A stretch of DNA of 64,000 nt. Origin: Streptomyces phaeolivaceus. GTDB taxonomy: Bacteria; Actinomycetota; Actinomycetes; Streptomycetales; Streptomycetaceae. Location: the NCBI RefSeq assembly GCF_009184865.1, contig NZ_CP045096.1, positions 4,650,001 to 4,714,000 of the forward strand, read 5' to 3'. Position numbers and translations under genes: made by a program. Positions 16,104 to 24,608 of this stretch are shown here, in pieces; positions within the stretch are counted from its first letter, which is position 1; the number at the start of each line of letters is the position of its first letter. The notes beneath the pieces were generated by a model, which saw nothing but the letters and a program-made list of their open reading frames with translations, was not told where the DNA came from and made no database searches.

Positions 16104-16217
16104 GACCAAACGCTACAACTCTCACCCATCTTTGGGGAGTTCACGGAAAGGTGGTTATGAACATAGACCAAGAGGGAACCATTTAAACGAAGTTGGCTGC
16201 CAACTTGGCGAAGTTGG
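16104..16217. promoter_or_regulatory. Conserved promoter box and palindromic operator, GntR copy 2 / membrane peptide 2
   Basis: Positions 16104-16160 match 17440-17496 upstream of copy 3 at 46 of 57 bases, with the strongest block ending AGGTGGTTATGA. Next comes the perfect palindrome AAGTTGGCTGCCAACTT (16190-16206) and a half site AAGTTGG (16211-16217). The layout fits a GntR operator controlling both divergent genes. Confidence 0.65.
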
Positions 16218-16274
16218 CGAAAGTTCCACCCCGCACCGGCCCCACCACCCAGCCCCCTCGGAGGAGGTACCACC

Positions 16275-16466
16275 ATGCCCGCTGTCCTCGCCCTCGCCCC
16301 CGCCCTCGCCGTCGTCGCCCTCCAGCGATTCGTCGAGTGGCGCTACGGCACCATGGGAATCGTCGGCCTGCTGCTCCTCACCGTCGGGCTGAAGGCGAAC
16401 AACCACACGTGCAGCTCGATCGGCGCGGTCATCCTCGCATTGATGTTCGCCGGCCCGGCGATGTGA
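16275..16466 (+). CDS. Small two-segment membrane protein (copy 2)
   Basis: 63 residues from ATG 16275 after a strong GGAGGAGG ribosome site. The hydrophobic segments are MPAVLALAPALAVVALQRFV and GIVGLLLLTVGLKANN, with a third short hydrophobic stretch AVILALMFAGPAM at the C-terminus. It lies between two same-type GntR genes: it is divergent from copy 2 and its 3' end faces the 3' end of copy 3. I do not recognise the family. The strong ribosome site and adjacent operator suggest a real, regulated gene. Confidence 0.72.
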   Translation: MPAVLALAPALAVVALQRFVEWRYGTMGIVGLLLLTVGLKANNHTCSSIGAVILALMFAGPAM

Positions 16467-16515
16467 CGGCCGACAGCCGATACGACGGCCGACAGCCGGA
16501 CGACGACCGTCAGCT

Positions 16516-17439
16516 TCAGCTGGTGAGCAGCAGGTCCGAACTGATCGTCTCCCAGAGCGCGTTGAACCACAGCCCGGACTGCTCGACGAACGTCGTGTCC
16601 CGTGGCGCGGCCACCGCGCTCCGCTCGAACGCGAACAGCGTGGACTGGGTGCCCTCGGCGTCGTACATCTCCAGCTGCTCACTGTCCACCTCGGCCGCCC
16701 TCCGCTGGACCGTGTAGTACGCGAACAGCGCCTCCCGGCCGTTGAGCAGATAGAGCTTCACCGGCGGGGTGAAGGGCAGCGCCCGGAAGGAGACATGGAC
16801 GTCCACGCCGTGCGTGGAACGCAACGCCAGCAGGTTGTGCTTCAGCACCTGCCCCTGGGCGTTGCGCTGGGCGAGCCAGCGGCGCTGCACCCGGCCGTCG
16901 ACCGAGGCGTCGTCCAGGGTGTCGACCGGGGTCGGGAAGGCGAGCGGGATGTCACGGCTGGGCAGCATCACCCGGACATCGACCCTGGCCGGTTTTATAC
17001 GCCCCGCGTGAATCTCGCGCAACGGCTCACCCACGGCGAGCGTGAGGGACACGGAGGTCAGACAGAGGGCGTCGATCCTCACCTGCGGGGCCGCGAAGGC
17101 GGCGGATATACGCGGGGCCAGCTCCACCATCGTGGGCCGCGGCGCCGCTCCCGGGCCGCCCACGGCCGACGCTCCCTGGCGTGCGGCGACCGTCGCGGGG
17201 CTGCCCTTGGAAACGTTGGTGAGCAGGTGCTCCGACTGCAGGATGCGCAAGGCCTGCCGGACGGCCCCGCGCTCCACGCCGAACTCGTCGGCCAGCTTCG
17301 CCTGGGTGGGCATGCGCTGCCCCGGTCGCAGCTCGCCGGACCTGATCCGGCCGCGCAACACGTCGGCCACCTCGTGATGTGACCTCTGGGGCCGCTGTGA
17401 CGACTTCCGCCCATCGACGGCCGTGCGTTCCCGCTCCAC
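16516..17439 (-). CDS. GntR-family regulator with unrecognised C-terminal domain (copy 3)
   Basis: 307 residues from GTG 17439. The winged helix is SGELRPGQRMPTQAKLADEF with VERGAVRQALRILQSEHLL. The C-terminal part has FRALPFTPPVKLYLLNGREA and ends SGLWFNALWETISSD, matching copy 2. Unlike copy 2 no HAD gene follows; a membrane-peptide gene converges instead. The likely history is duplication of a GntR-HAD unit followed by loss of one HAD gene. The start is fixed by the conserved upstream box shared with copy 2, which sits directly before the GTG in both. Confidence 0.85.
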   Translation of the reverse strand: MERERTAVDGRKSSQRPQRSHHEVADVLRGRIRSGELRPGQRMPTQAKLADEFGVERGAVRQALRILQSEHLLTNVSKGSPATVAARQGASAVGGPGAAPRPTMVELAPRISAAFAAPQVRIDALCLTSVSLTLAVGEPLREIHAGRIKPARVDVRVMLPSRDIPLAFPTPVDTLDDASVDGRVQRRWLAQRNAQGQVLKHNLLALRSTHGVDVHVSFRALPFTPPVKLYLLNGREALFAYYTVQRRAAEVDSEQLEMYDAEGTQSTLFAFERSAVAAPRDTTFVEQSGLWFNALWETISSDLLLTS

Positions 17440-17541
17440 GAACAAACACTACAACTTCTCGCCATCTTTGGGCAGTTCGTGGGAAGGTGGTTATGAGACG
17501 ACTCCAAGCGGAGATAAGTAAGGTGGAGTTGGTCACCAACT
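17440..17541. promoter_or_regulatory. Conserved promoter box and palindromic operator, GntR copy 3
   Basis: 17440-17496 is the 57-bp box shared with copy 2. A perfect palindrome AGTTGGTCACCAACT lies at 17527-17541, related in core (AGTTGG-N-CCAACT) to the one at 16190-16206. No downstream gene is visible on the plus strand within the next 250 bp, so this operator probably serves autoregulation. Confidence 0.6.
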
Positions 17542-17801
17542 TTTGCAACATGGTCAAACTTTCAGCTGGTTGGTGACCCTGGCACATGCCACCCTGACCG
17601 ACCGTTCGTCCTCCCCTCCGGAGGGGAGCCGGGAGTCCGACCGGTCCGCACAGCCACAACTGAATGGTTCAGCCACAACTGAATGCGCAGCCACAACCAC
17701 AACTGAACAGCAACGACTACAGCTACAGCTACAGCTACAGCTACAGCTACAGCTACGGATACCCGCACCCACCAGGACAGGAAAGGTCCCCAGGAGAAGT
17801 C
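17542..17801. repeat. Intergenic repeats: CCACAACTGAA units and an AGCTAC hexamer array
   Basis: No convincing gene. Three related CCACAACTGAA units lie at about 17653-17708, followed by GACTAC plus six exact AGCTAC hexamers (17715-17756). In one plus-strand frame these read as alternating Tyr/Ser after an ATG at 17664, but that frame runs on antisense through the next gene and is not called. Confidence 0.75.
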
Positions 17802-19076
17802 TCAGAAGATGTCCGGGCACCAAGGGCGCCTGGACGTCCGCAGCAGGGCGTCGGCCATCGCGGCGGCGCCCTTCCGCTGTTCCCGCACCCGGCCGAGCGC
17901 GGCGAGCCGTACCGCCGACTCGTCGCCCAGCCACAGCGCCGCCAGGTCCGCGGCCTCCAGCACGAGGTCCCCGTCCTGGCCCGTCGCCGCGCAACTCGCC
18001 CCGTCCGGGCCCGCGTCCAGCCGATAGCGCCCGTCCGCGAACCCTCCCCGGTCCACGACCTCCAGCACCAGCGAGCCCGTTCCCGCGTACGTACGGGCCT
18101 CCAGCGCCCGTACGACGTCGAGGATCCGCACCCACAGCCAGTCCGCGTGGGTGGTGACGCTCACGGCGCGCGGGTCGGGGAAGAAGTGCGGGAGAAGGTC
18201 GTCGGGGGCCCGCCAGCCCGACTTGACCTTGGTGATCCAGTCGATCGAACAGAGGTAGTGCCACAGGGCGCGCTCGGCGGCGGGGGTACTGGTGATCAGC
18301 CAGTTGACCTCGGCCGTGTTCTGCGGCTGCTTCATCTGCCAGGTGTCGTCCGCCTCGTACGAGACCAGGCCCTCGACCTCGCCGGACGCCGAGCGGTACA
18401 CCGCGTAGAACGGCTCGGTCCAGGGGCCGTGGACGCGCAGATCACCGGTGTTGATCCGCCACCAGCGCTCGTCGCGGCTCACCGCGCCGGGCTGCGCGGC
18501 GCGCAGGCGGTCGTGGAGGGCGGGGCCGAGGGCGCGTACGGCCGCGCCGTCGACGAGGTCGACCCGGCCGCCGTCCGCCGGGCCGGACCAGCGGGGGTCC
18601 AGGCCGCTGCGGGGTACGTCCACGGTCCACTCGGTGGTCCAGGTGGCCGGGCCGAAGCCGTAGCGGCCGTAGATCGGGTACTCGGCGGCGATCAGGGTGG
18701 CGACGACGTCGCCCCGGTCCTTCGCGGCGGTGAGGTCCTCGGCCATCATCCGGGTGAGCAGGCCCCGGCGGCGGTGGGTGGGGCTGACCATGACGTTCGA
18801 GATGGCGTCGGCGGGGACGGATCGGCCGCCGACGGCCGTCAGCTCCTGGGGGAACGAACGGAAGGTCGCGACCGGGTGGGGCGTGGGGGTGGTGGGGTCG
18901 AACGCGGCGAGGGTGCGGGGTGGGTCTATGTGGGCGGTGCGGTCCTTGAGCTCCTGTTCGGTCAGGGGCTCCGTGGCGCGGAGGAAGCCGGTGTTCAGCG
19001 CGGTGAGCCAGGCCGGGATCTCGTCCTCGGTGACGGAGCGTACGGCTATGTCCTGTATGTCTCGGGAGGGGCTCAT
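17802..19076 (-). CDS. Eis-like GNAT N-acetyltransferase
   Basis: 424 residues from ATG 19076. The layout is that of the Eis family: an N-terminal GNAT domain with the acetyl-CoA loop [17 protein letters not shown] and [13 protein letters not shown], a second GNAT-like domain, and a C-terminal sterol-carrier-type domain ending with the conserved free carboxyl phenylalanine (PWCPDIF). Eis enzymes acetylate multiple amines, including some aminoglycosides, with the C-terminal carboxylate acting in catalysis. The native substrate here is unknown. It is a single gene bounded upstream by a large palindrome. Confidence 0.88.
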   Translation of the reverse strand: MSPSRDIQDIAVRSVTEDEIPAWLTALNTGFLRATEPLTEQELKDRTAHIDPPRTLAAFDPTTPTPHPVATFRSFPQELTAVGGRSVPADAISNVMVSPTHRRRGLLTRMMAEDLTAAKDRGDVVATLIAAEYPIYGRYGFGPATWTTEWTVDVPRSGLDPRWSGPADGGRVDLVDGAAVRALGPALHDRLRAAQPGAVSRDERWWRINTGDLRVHGPWTEPFYAVYRSASGEVEGLVSYEADDTWQMKQPQNTAEVNWLITSTPAAERALWHYLCSIDWITKVKSGWRAPDDLLPHFFPDPRAVSVTTHADWLWVRILDVVRALEARTYAGTGSLVLEVVDRGGFADGRYRLDAGPDGASCAATGQDGDLVLEAADLAALWLGDESAVRLAALGRVREQRKGAAAMADALLRTSRRPWCPDIF

Positions 19077-19130
19077 AAGGGTCACGCTAGGGGGGGTGCC
19101 AGCGGAGTGTCTCGCGGTTTTCTGCGGGTG

Positions 19131-19263
19131 GGTGGGGGCTGGTCGCGCGGTTCCCCGCGCCCCTGAAGAGCGGGGGCTGCGCCCCGTGCTCTTCGGCCCG
19201 AAAAAGCAGGGGCGCAGCCCCGCTTTTTCAGGGGCGCGGGGAACCGCGCGACCAGCCCCCACC
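19131..19263. repeat. Dispersed intergenic palindrome (37-bp perfect arms)
   Basis: The arms 19131-19167 and 19227-19263 are perfect 37-bp reverse complements containing the core GTTCCCCGCGCCCCTGAA. It lies between rsiG and the Eis-like gene, both on the minus strand, and could end rsiG transcription. Related copies lie at 25437, 28471, 36188, 43491, 53603 and 63567. Confidence 0.9.
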
Positions 19264-19287
19264 GGAGCCGCACCCGACAACGCACCC

Positions 19288-19923
19288 TCACATCAGCAGA
19301 TCATCCACCTGAGCCTCACCCTCCCGATACCGCCGCGCGATCTCCGCGCTGCAGTCGTCGGCGGTGCGCTGGAGGTGCTGGCGGCGGCCGGAGATCTGCT
19401 GCTCGTGGTGGACGAGACGGGCGAGACCGGCGGTGAGCTCGTCGTCGGTGCGGGCTTCGAGGTCGGAGAGTTCCACCTCGTCCAGCATCTCGGCGGCCAG
19501 CCGCCGGTGCTCCTCCCCGTGCGGCGTGCCCACGGTGACATGCCGGGCCGACGAACGGTGCCGGGCCGGGGCGTCCGTGAGAATCGCCGAGAGCCGGTCG
19601 ACGAGCGCCGAGGGCTCTCCCGGGGCCCCGGGGTCCGCCGCACCGCCCCGGCGGGCCAGCTCGGCGCGCAGGATGTCGATACGGCCCTGGAGCAGCCGCC
19701 GCAGATAACTGAGGTCGGCCTCGTCCCGCTGGGCGTCCCGGCGCAGGGTGCGCAGTTCGGGCAGCCGCAGCCGGGACAGATCGTGCTCGGCCCGGTCCGG
19801 CGGCGGCAGTGGTCCGCTGTCCGTCCGCTGGACCGGTGGCCGGCGGACGCCGGGGCCGGGCCCCGGGGTCGTACGGTCAAACGTCGCAGTCCCCGGGGGC
19901 TGCCCGGTACTCGATGTGCTCAT
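19288..19923 (-). CDS. rsiG: RsiG-like c-di-GMP-dependent anti-sigma factor for WhiG
   Basis: 211 residues from ATG 19923. It carries two copies of the RsiG c-di-GMP motif E-x3-S-x2-R-x3-Q-x3-D: E68, S72, R75, Q79, D83 and E174, S178, R181, Q185, D189. Both sit in predicted antiparallel helices, as in the characterised RsiG coiled coil. RsiG with bound c-di-GMP sequesters the sporulation sigma factor WhiG. The ~45-residue N-terminus is Pro/Thr-rich and disordered. Both motifs are complete, so the protein should be active. A TTG at 19932 is an alternative start. Confidence 0.88.
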   Translation of the reverse strand: MSTSSTGQPPGTATFDRTTPGPGPGVRRPPVQRTDSGPLPPPDRAEHDLSRLRLPELRTLRRDAQRDEADLSYLRRLLQGRIDILRAELARRGGAADPGAPGEPSALVDRLSAILTDAPARHRSSARHVTVGTPHGEEHRRLAAEMLDEVELSDLEARTDDELTAGLARLVHHEQQISGRRQHLQRTADDCSAEIARRYREGEAQVDDLLM

Positions 19924-20147
19924 GCGCCTCAACCGTCCCCTCGACCGGTGTGTGTGAGCATGGTGCCACTCCCGGTAGTCCCTATGTGACCGAGTCCCCG
20001 CGATCCACCCCAGATGGTCCAGATGGGCGGTAATGGATCAATGAGAAAGACCGGGCAAACCGCCTTTCAAACCCTGGTGATCACAAACCCCCCGTAAGAG
20101 GGACCCGGTCACGTACGGCGATGGACGGCGGCGGCATGATGGTCGGT

Positions 20148-20573
20148 ATGCGTGCGGTGGTGCAGAGAGTCGACGGTGCGAGCGTCGTCGTGGACGGTGA
20201 GACGGTCGGGGCGATCGAGGGCGAGGGGCTGTGCGTCCTGGTGGGGGTGACGCACGACGACACCAAGGAGAAGGCGGCGCAACTGGCGCGCAAGCTGTGG
20301 TCCGTGCGGATGCTGCACGACGAGCGGTCGTGCAGCGACGTGGACGCCCCGCTGCTGGTGATCAGCCAGTTCACCCTGTACGGCGACGCCCGCAAGGGCC
20401 GCCGCCCGACCTGGAACGCGGCGGCCCCCGGGGACGTGGCCGAACCCCTGGTCGAGGAGGTCGTCGCCCAGCTGCGCTCCCTGGGCGCGACGGTGGCCAC
20501 GGGCCGCTTCGGCGCGTCGATGCGGGTCTCCCTGACGAACGACGGCCCGTTCACGGTGCTGCTGGAGATGTAG
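20148..20573 (+). CDS. dtd: D-aminoacyl-tRNA deacylase
   Basis: 141 residues from ATG 20148 (MRAVVQRV). The family motifs are [19 protein letters not shown] and the cis-Pro motif [13 protein letters not shown] removes D-amino acids and glycine mischarged onto tRNA in the cytosol. The length is as expected. Upstream in-frame codons exist from 20121, but the MRAVVQRV start is the conserved one. It converges with ygfZ. Confidence 0.95.
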   Translation: MRAVVQRVDGASVVVDGETVGAIEGEGLCVLVGVTHDDTKEKAAQLARKLWSVRMLHDERSCSDVDAPLLVISQFTLYGDARKGRRPTWNAAAPGDVAEPLVEEVVAQLRSLGATVATGRFGASMRVSLTNDGPFTVLLEM

Positions 20574-20610
20574 CACCGCCGGAGATGCAGCACTGCCGAA
20601 GGCGCGGGCC

Positions 20611-21576
20611 CTACGGCTCGACCACGACCTCCTGCGCCGCCGCGGTCGTGTCCGCCATCAGCCGTGCGTCCAGCGGAATGTTGCGCTTGACCAGGGCCAA
20701 CGCCACCGGACCCAGCTCGTGGTGGCGTACGGACGTGGTGATGAACCCGAGCTTGCGCCCCTCGGGCCCGTCCTCCGCGAGACGGATCTCCGCACCGCGC
20801 GGCGGAAGGTGCACCTCACTGCCGTCGAGGTGCAGGAAGACCAGACGGCGCGGGGGCTTGCCGAGGTTCTGCACCCGGGCGACGGTCTCCTGCCCCCGGT
20901 AGCAGCCCTTCTGCAGATGCACGGCCGTACCGATCCAGCCCAGCTCGTGCGGAATGGTGCGGTGGTCGGTCTCGAAGCCGAGCCGGGGCCGGTGCTGCTC
21001 GACCCGCAGCGCCTCGTACGCGAGCAGACCAGCGGCGGGCCCCGCCTTCTCCGCGTACGTCTCCAACTCCGCACGCGGCAGGAACAGATCACGGCCGTAC
21101 GGCGTCTCGCGGACGACGACGCCCTCCGGGACCTCGGCGATCGAACCGGCGGGCAGATGCACGACCCCGAACTCGGCCGTCCGGTCGGCCGCCTCGACCC
21201 GGTAGAAGAACTTCATCGACTCCAGGTAGGCGAGCAGCGCCTCCTGGGTGTCGGGCTCGACATGGGCCCAGACGGTGGTGCCGTCGTCGACCAGGTACAG
21301 CGCGTGTTCGATGTGGCCGTTGGCGGAGAGGATCAGCGCCTCGGTGGCCTCGCCGGTGGGGAGTTCGCTGACGTGCTGGGTGAGCAGCAGATGCAGCCAG
21401 CTGAGCCGGTCCGCGCCGGAGACCGCGATGACGCCCCGGTGGGAGAGGTCGACGAACCCTCTGCCGTCGGCGAGGGCACGCTGTTCACGGAACAGGTCGC
21501 CGTAGTGCGCGGCGACACCTTCGTCCACACCCTCGGCGGGGACGGCTCCGGGCAGGGACAGCAGAGGGCTCTTCAT
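20611..21576 (-). CDS. ygfZ: YgfZ/GcvT-like folate-binding protein
   Basis: 321 residues, GcvT-type fold, with the YgfZ signature KGCYRGQETVAR at about residues 226-237. The cysteine in this motif is needed for function in characterised homologues, which support repair or assembly of certain iron-sulfur enzymes with tetrahydrofolate. It lies 10 bp downstream of the Fur-family gene on the same strand, so the two are probably co-transcribed. Confidence 0.92.
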   Translation of the reverse strand: MKSPLLSLPGAVPAEGVDEGVAAHYGDLFREQRALADGRGFVDLSHRGVIAVSGADRLSWLHLLLTQHVSELPTGEATEALILSANGHIEHALYLVDDGTTVWAHVEPDTQEALLAYLESMKFFYRVEAADRTAEFGVVHLPAGSIAEVPEGVVVRETPYGRDLFLPRAELETYAEKAGPAAGLLAYEALRVEQHRPRLGFETDHRTIPHELGWIGTAVHLQKGCYRGQETVARVQNLGKPPRRLVFLHLDGSEVHLPPRGAEIRLAEDGPEGRKLGFITTSVRHHELGPVALALVKRNIPLDARLMADTTAAAQEVVVEP

Positions 21577-21585
21577 ACGCTAAGC

Positions 21586-22032
21586 CTACGACTCGGTAGT
21601 TGAACTCTTGGAGACCTTGCGGGAGCAGTCCTCGCAGCGGCCGAAGATCGCGAAGTGCTTCATGTCCGTGTCGAAGCCGAAGGTCTCGCGCAGCTTGGCC
21701 GTGAAGTCCGCCGCCACCGACACATCCGCCTCGATCACGTTCGTACAGTCCCGGCAGACGAGGTGGATGTGATGGTGCCGGTCGGCCAGGTGGTACGTCG
21801 GCGCCCCGTGCCCGAGGTGCGCGTGGCTGACCAGCCCCAGCTCCTCCAGCAGCTCCAGGGTCCGGTAGACCGTCGAGATATTGATCCCCGACGCCGTCTT
21901 CCGCACTTCCCCGAGGATGTCGTCGGGGGTCGCGTGTTCCAGGGTGTCCACGGCTTCGAGCACGAGCTGCCGCTGCGGCGTCAGCCGGTAGCCGCGCTGC
22001 CTGAGGTCACTCTTCCAGTCGGTGCTCACCAC
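21586..22032 (-). CDS. nur: Fur-family metalloregulator, probably Nur (nickel uptake regulator)
   Basis: 148 residues. The N-terminal winged helix is RLTPQRQLVLEAVDTLEHAT ... INISTVYRTLELLEELGLV. The dimerisation domain has the metal-site histidines (HHHIHLVCRDC) and a second cysteine pair near the C-terminus (RCEDC). The sequence and its pairing with ygfZ match what I recall for S. coelicolor Nur (SCO4180), which represses nickel transport and controls superoxide dismutases. FurA or Zur are less likely but not excluded by sequence alone. Confidence 0.8.
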   Translation of the reverse strand: MVSTDWKSDLRQRGYRLTPQRQLVLEAVDTLEHATPDDILGEVRKTASGINISTVYRTLELLEELGLVSHAHLGHGAPTYHLADRHHHIHLVCRDCTNVIEADVSVAADFTAKLRETFGFDTDMKHFAIFGRCEDCSRKVSKSSTTES

Positions 22033-22125
22033 GCCTTGAGTCTAGAACTACGTCAGCCACCCAGGGAGCCGTCCCGGGTTTGCGCTCGGGTCATCGATGG
22101 CTTCGATGAGGCCCGGCCGCGTCCA

Positions 22126-22150
22126 GCCCTCACGCGACGAGCGTGAGGGC
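22126..22150 (-). terminator. Hairpin terminator downstream of the nitrobindin-like gene
   Basis: Perfect 10-bp arms GCCCTCACGC/GCGTGAGGGC around a 5-base loop, 46 bp past the stop of the minus-strand gene and before nur. A second inverted repeat TCATCGA-5-TCGATGA lies at 22091-22109. Confidence 0.65.
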
Positions 22151-22196
22151 AGGGGCCACTGACCTGGCCCCGCAGACCCGAACGCCTGCTTGACGC

Positions 22197-22772
22197 CTAC
22201 TTGAAGAACGCGATGCCGTCGTCCGGCATGTCGTCCGGGAGGGCCTTGGCCCAGCGTTCGACGTCCTCGGGGGTGACGACCTTCTTGAGGTGCGCGGACA
22301 TGTAGGGGCGCAGCTCGACGTCGGGGGTCGACTTCTCGCCGACCCACATCAGGTCGCTGTGAACATAGCCGTAGAGGCGCTTGCCGCCGCTGTAGGGGCC
22401 CGAGGCCGCCGTGCGGGCGACCGCGTCCGTGACCAGGTCGATCTGCGGCTTCTGCTTGGCCAGCTCGCCGTACCAGATCTCGACGACGCCGTCGTCCCTG
22501 GTCATCACGATCTCGACCTTGCGGTCGGCGTCGATCCGCCAGAACCCCGACTCGGTCTCCAGCGGGCGGACCTTGTTGCCGTCGTTGTCCAGCACCCACG
22601 TGTGGGAGTGGTACTCCAGGAAGTCCCGGCCGTCGTGGGTGAAGGTGACCTCCTGGCCGAAGTTGCACTTCTCGGAGCCGGGGAAGTCATGGACGCCCGC
22701 GCCGGCCCAGTCGCCCAGCAGAAAGGCGAGGGGGACGAGGTCCTTGTGCAGGTCGGACGGGATCTCGATCAT
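22197..22772 (-). CDS. Nitrobindin-like FABP-family heme-binding protein
   Basis: 191 residues. It begins MIEIPSDLHKDLVPLAFLLG and has the family pattern LLGDWAGAGVHDFPG. The beta-barrel core follows (FLEYHSHTWVLDNDG, ESGFWRIDADRKVEIVM). Family members bind heme in a lipocalin-like barrel and can react with nitric oxide or peroxynitrite. The GxWxGxG motif is present as GDWAGAG. A 32-residue membrane peptide gene ends 28 bp upstream and may be co-transcribed. Confidence 0.85.
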   Translation of the reverse strand: MIEIPSDLHKDLVPLAFLLGDWAGAGVHDFPGSEKCNFGQEVTFTHDGRDFLEYHSHTWVLDNDGNKVRPLETESGFWRIDADRKVEIVMTRDDGVVEIWYGELAKQKPQIDLVTDAVARTAASGPYSGGKRLYGYVHSDLMWVGEKSTPDVELRPYMSAHLKKVVTPEDVERWAKALPDDMPDDGIAFFK

Positions 22773-22800
22773 GAGTGGGGCTTCCTGGACTGGATACGGT

Positions 22801-22899
22801 TCAGCGCTGGCCCTGGTACAGCTTCTTCACGGTCAGCCCGGCGAAGGCGAGCACGCCGACGGCGACCAGGACCAGCAGGGTCTCGAAGAAGATGATCAC
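22801..22899 (-). CDS. 32-residue single-span membrane peptide
   Basis: A GTG start at 22899 with an excellent ribosome site (GAGGAG, 7 bases away) opens a frame of 32 codons ending at TGA 22801. The product is almost entirely one transmembrane helix (TLLVLVAVGVLAFAGLTV) with a basic tail (KKLYQGQR). It is too short for normal gene finding, but the strong start signal and high-GC third positions support it. It lies directly upstream of the nitrobindin-like gene. Function is unknown. Confidence 0.7.
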   Translation of the reverse strand: MIIFFETLLVLVAVGVLAFAGLTVKKLYQGQR

Positions 22900-22965
22900 G
22901 GAGTGCTCCTCGGATGAGCGGGACGCGGGGCCGACCCCAGCTTACGCGGCCGGGGCCGAGCCCTT

Positions 22966-23256
22966 TCAGCAAGGTCCGCGCTTGACTCCGTCCAGGAACA
23001 GGGCCCAGGCCCCGGCGTCGAAGAGCAGGGCTCCTCGGGCCGGGTCCTTGCTGTCGCGGACGGGGACGAGAGGGGTGCGGGGGGTGAGCTTGGAGGCGAC
23101 TTCGACGCAGTTGCCGCCGTCCGAGTTGCTGTAGCTGCTCTTGCGCCAGGTGGCGGCGGCGAGGAGATCGTCGGAGACTTCGACGCAGTTGCCGCCGTCG
23201 GGATTGCTGTAGCTGCTCTTGCGCCACGACACTGTGCTCAGGTCGATGTCTCGCAC
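22966..23256 (-). CDS. DUF397 protein with tandem domain
   Basis: 96 residues with two DUF397 signatures, WRKSSYSNPDGGNCVEV and WRKSSYSNSDGGNCVEV, where most family members have one. It ends with the usual PVRDSKDP ... FDAGAWALFL. DUF397 proteins are the small partners of WhiJ/AbaA-type XRE regulators in Streptomyces and may be their antitoxin-like or anti-regulator partners. The start overlaps the XRE gene end by 19 bp. The duplication of the first half at DNA level (about 60 bp) is recent. Confidence 0.9.
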   Translation of the reverse strand: MRDIDLSTVSWRKSSYSNPDGGNCVEVSDDLLAAATWRKSSYSNSDGGNCVEVASKLTPRTPLVPVRDSKDPARGALLFDAGAWALFLDGVKRGPC

Positions 23257-24080
23257 GGCGCTTCCTCCAACATCCTGCCGATGAACTGCCGTGATTCATC
23301 CGGGGATAGGGACAAATCGCGTACTCCATCGTATCGGAGCTGGAGCTGTTCAACGCCCTTGTTTTCCTGCACCAGCTCTCCCGAGTAGGCGGTCTCCACC
23401 CAGGCCACCGTCTGACCGTCCGATCCCCGCAGGAACATGGTGTCGGTGTTGGGCAGCCCGTGCAGGCCAGCCGACAGGGGCAGCACCTGGACGGCGATGT
23501 TGAACCGGCTCCCCATGTCGACCAGGTACTCCAGCTGCGCCCGCCACTCCTCCCCCGACGCGAGCGGCGTACGCAGTACCGCCTCCGAGACGATCGCCCT
23601 GAAGTGCGGGGCCTCCTCCGCCAGCAACGCCTCGCGACGCCCCATGCGCGCGTCGATCTGCGTCTCCAGCTCCACGCCCTTGAGCCCGCCTGCCTGGAGC
23701 AACTCGCGTGCGTACTCCGGGGTTTGCAGCAGACCCGGCACGATGCTCGGTGAGTACTGCCACATACTCACCGCCTCCGACTCCAGCACCATGTACCGCC
23801 GATACCGCTCCCTGAACTGCCTCGGGTCGGCCACAGCCAGCTCCCACATCGCCAGCAGCAACCCCGGCGTCCCGTAGTACTGATCCAGCGCCTGCACCAA
23901 CTCCGGGCTGCCCAGCGTCCCCCCGCTCTCCATCTTCCCGAACTGCGACCAGTCCCAGCCCACCACCTCGCCCAGCTGCCGCAGGCTCACCCCTTTCTCC
24001 TGTCGCAGTAACCGAAGCTCCTCCGCGAACCTCTGCCTCGGCTCCTGACTCCGGCCCGTGACCACCCGCCTCGGCGGCAT
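23238..24080 (-). CDS. XRE-family regulator of the WhiJ/AbaA type (Scr1-like)
   Basis: 280 residues from ATG 24080 after GGAGGG. The N-terminal helix-turn-helix is RLLRQEKGVSLRQLGEVVGW ... WSQFGKMESG. The C-terminal effector domain typical of this Streptomyces family follows (SPSIVPGLLQTPEYARELL, FNIAVQVLPLSAGLHGLPNT, VAWVETAYSGELV). These regulators occur in many paralogous cassettes with DUF397 proteins and affect development or antibiotic production. It is divergent from three small genes. Confidence 0.9.
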   Translation of the reverse strand: MPPRRVVTGRSQEPRQRFAEELRLLRQEKGVSLRQLGEVVGWDWSQFGKMESGGTLGSPELVQALDQYYGTPGLLLAMWELAVADPRQFRERYRRYMVLESEAVSMWQYSPSIVPGLLQTPEYARELLQAGGLKGVELETQIDARMGRREALLAEEAPHFRAIVSEAVLRTPLASGEEWRAQLEYLVDMGSRFNIAVQVLPLSAGLHGLPNTDTMFLRGSDGQTVAWVETAYSGELVQENKGVEQLQLRYDGVRDLSLSPDESRQFIGRMLEEAPCETST

Positions 24081-24266
24081 CGCGCCCTCCCTCTCCTCCA
24101 CCCCGCGCTGTGGAATTTGTGGAACTAACGCCGCCCGCCGACGAAGAACCCCTCGTCACCGGCGTACCAGCCCCGCTCATGGGCCATGCTCGCAGCAACC
24201 ACAATCACTCAGAGTAGTCCAAGTAACGCATTTCGTATAGAAGTTGGGTGAAGAGGGAGAAAAGCC

Positions 24267-24608
24267 ATGGAATCCGGATCGCTCTTCTACGACCCCGCCG
24301 CCGACAGAGTCGGCGAGTACCGCGACCGCGCGGGGCCGTACGCGATGCTGCGGCCGGTCGGCGGTGGCAGGGAGTGGCAGGCCGACCCCTCCGCACTGCG
24401 CCCGGCCACGGAACGCGAACGGCTGAGCGCACGCGTGCGCGCCGCGAACGAACGGACCCGGGGCGGCCGGCGACGGCGACGTACGGGGTCGGCGGCGTCG
24501 ACATGCACTTCGACCGCCCGCCGCAGCCCGCCCCCGGCTGCGCCGACTGCGCGGAACTGGACCGGCTGCGCCGGAACGCGCGGGACGTGTACGACCACAG
24601 CGCGGTGA
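24267..24608 (+). CDS. Small protein of an XRE/DUF397 cassette
   Basis: The first ~60 residues (LFYDPAADRVGEYRDRAGPY ... GREWQADPSALRPATERERL) are well composed and resemble a small protein commonly divergent from WhiJ-type regulators. After residue ~65 the frame runs into Arg/Ser/Thr-rich sequence and overlaps the next gene, so the natural stop may have been lost by a frameshift near 24460. The start ATG 24267 has a GGAG-like site. Function is unknown. Confidence 0.55.
   Translation: MESGSLFYDPAADRVGEYRDRAGPYAMLRPVGGGREWQADPSALRPATERERLSARVRAANERTRGGRRRRRTGSAASTCTSTARRSPPPAAPTARNWTGCAGTRGTCTTTAR

Noticed and set aside
17664..19166. Long plus-strand frame starting with a Tyr/Ser repeat
   Set aside because: After about 50 codons it runs antisense through the Eis-like gene, which has clear domain motifs and a normal start.
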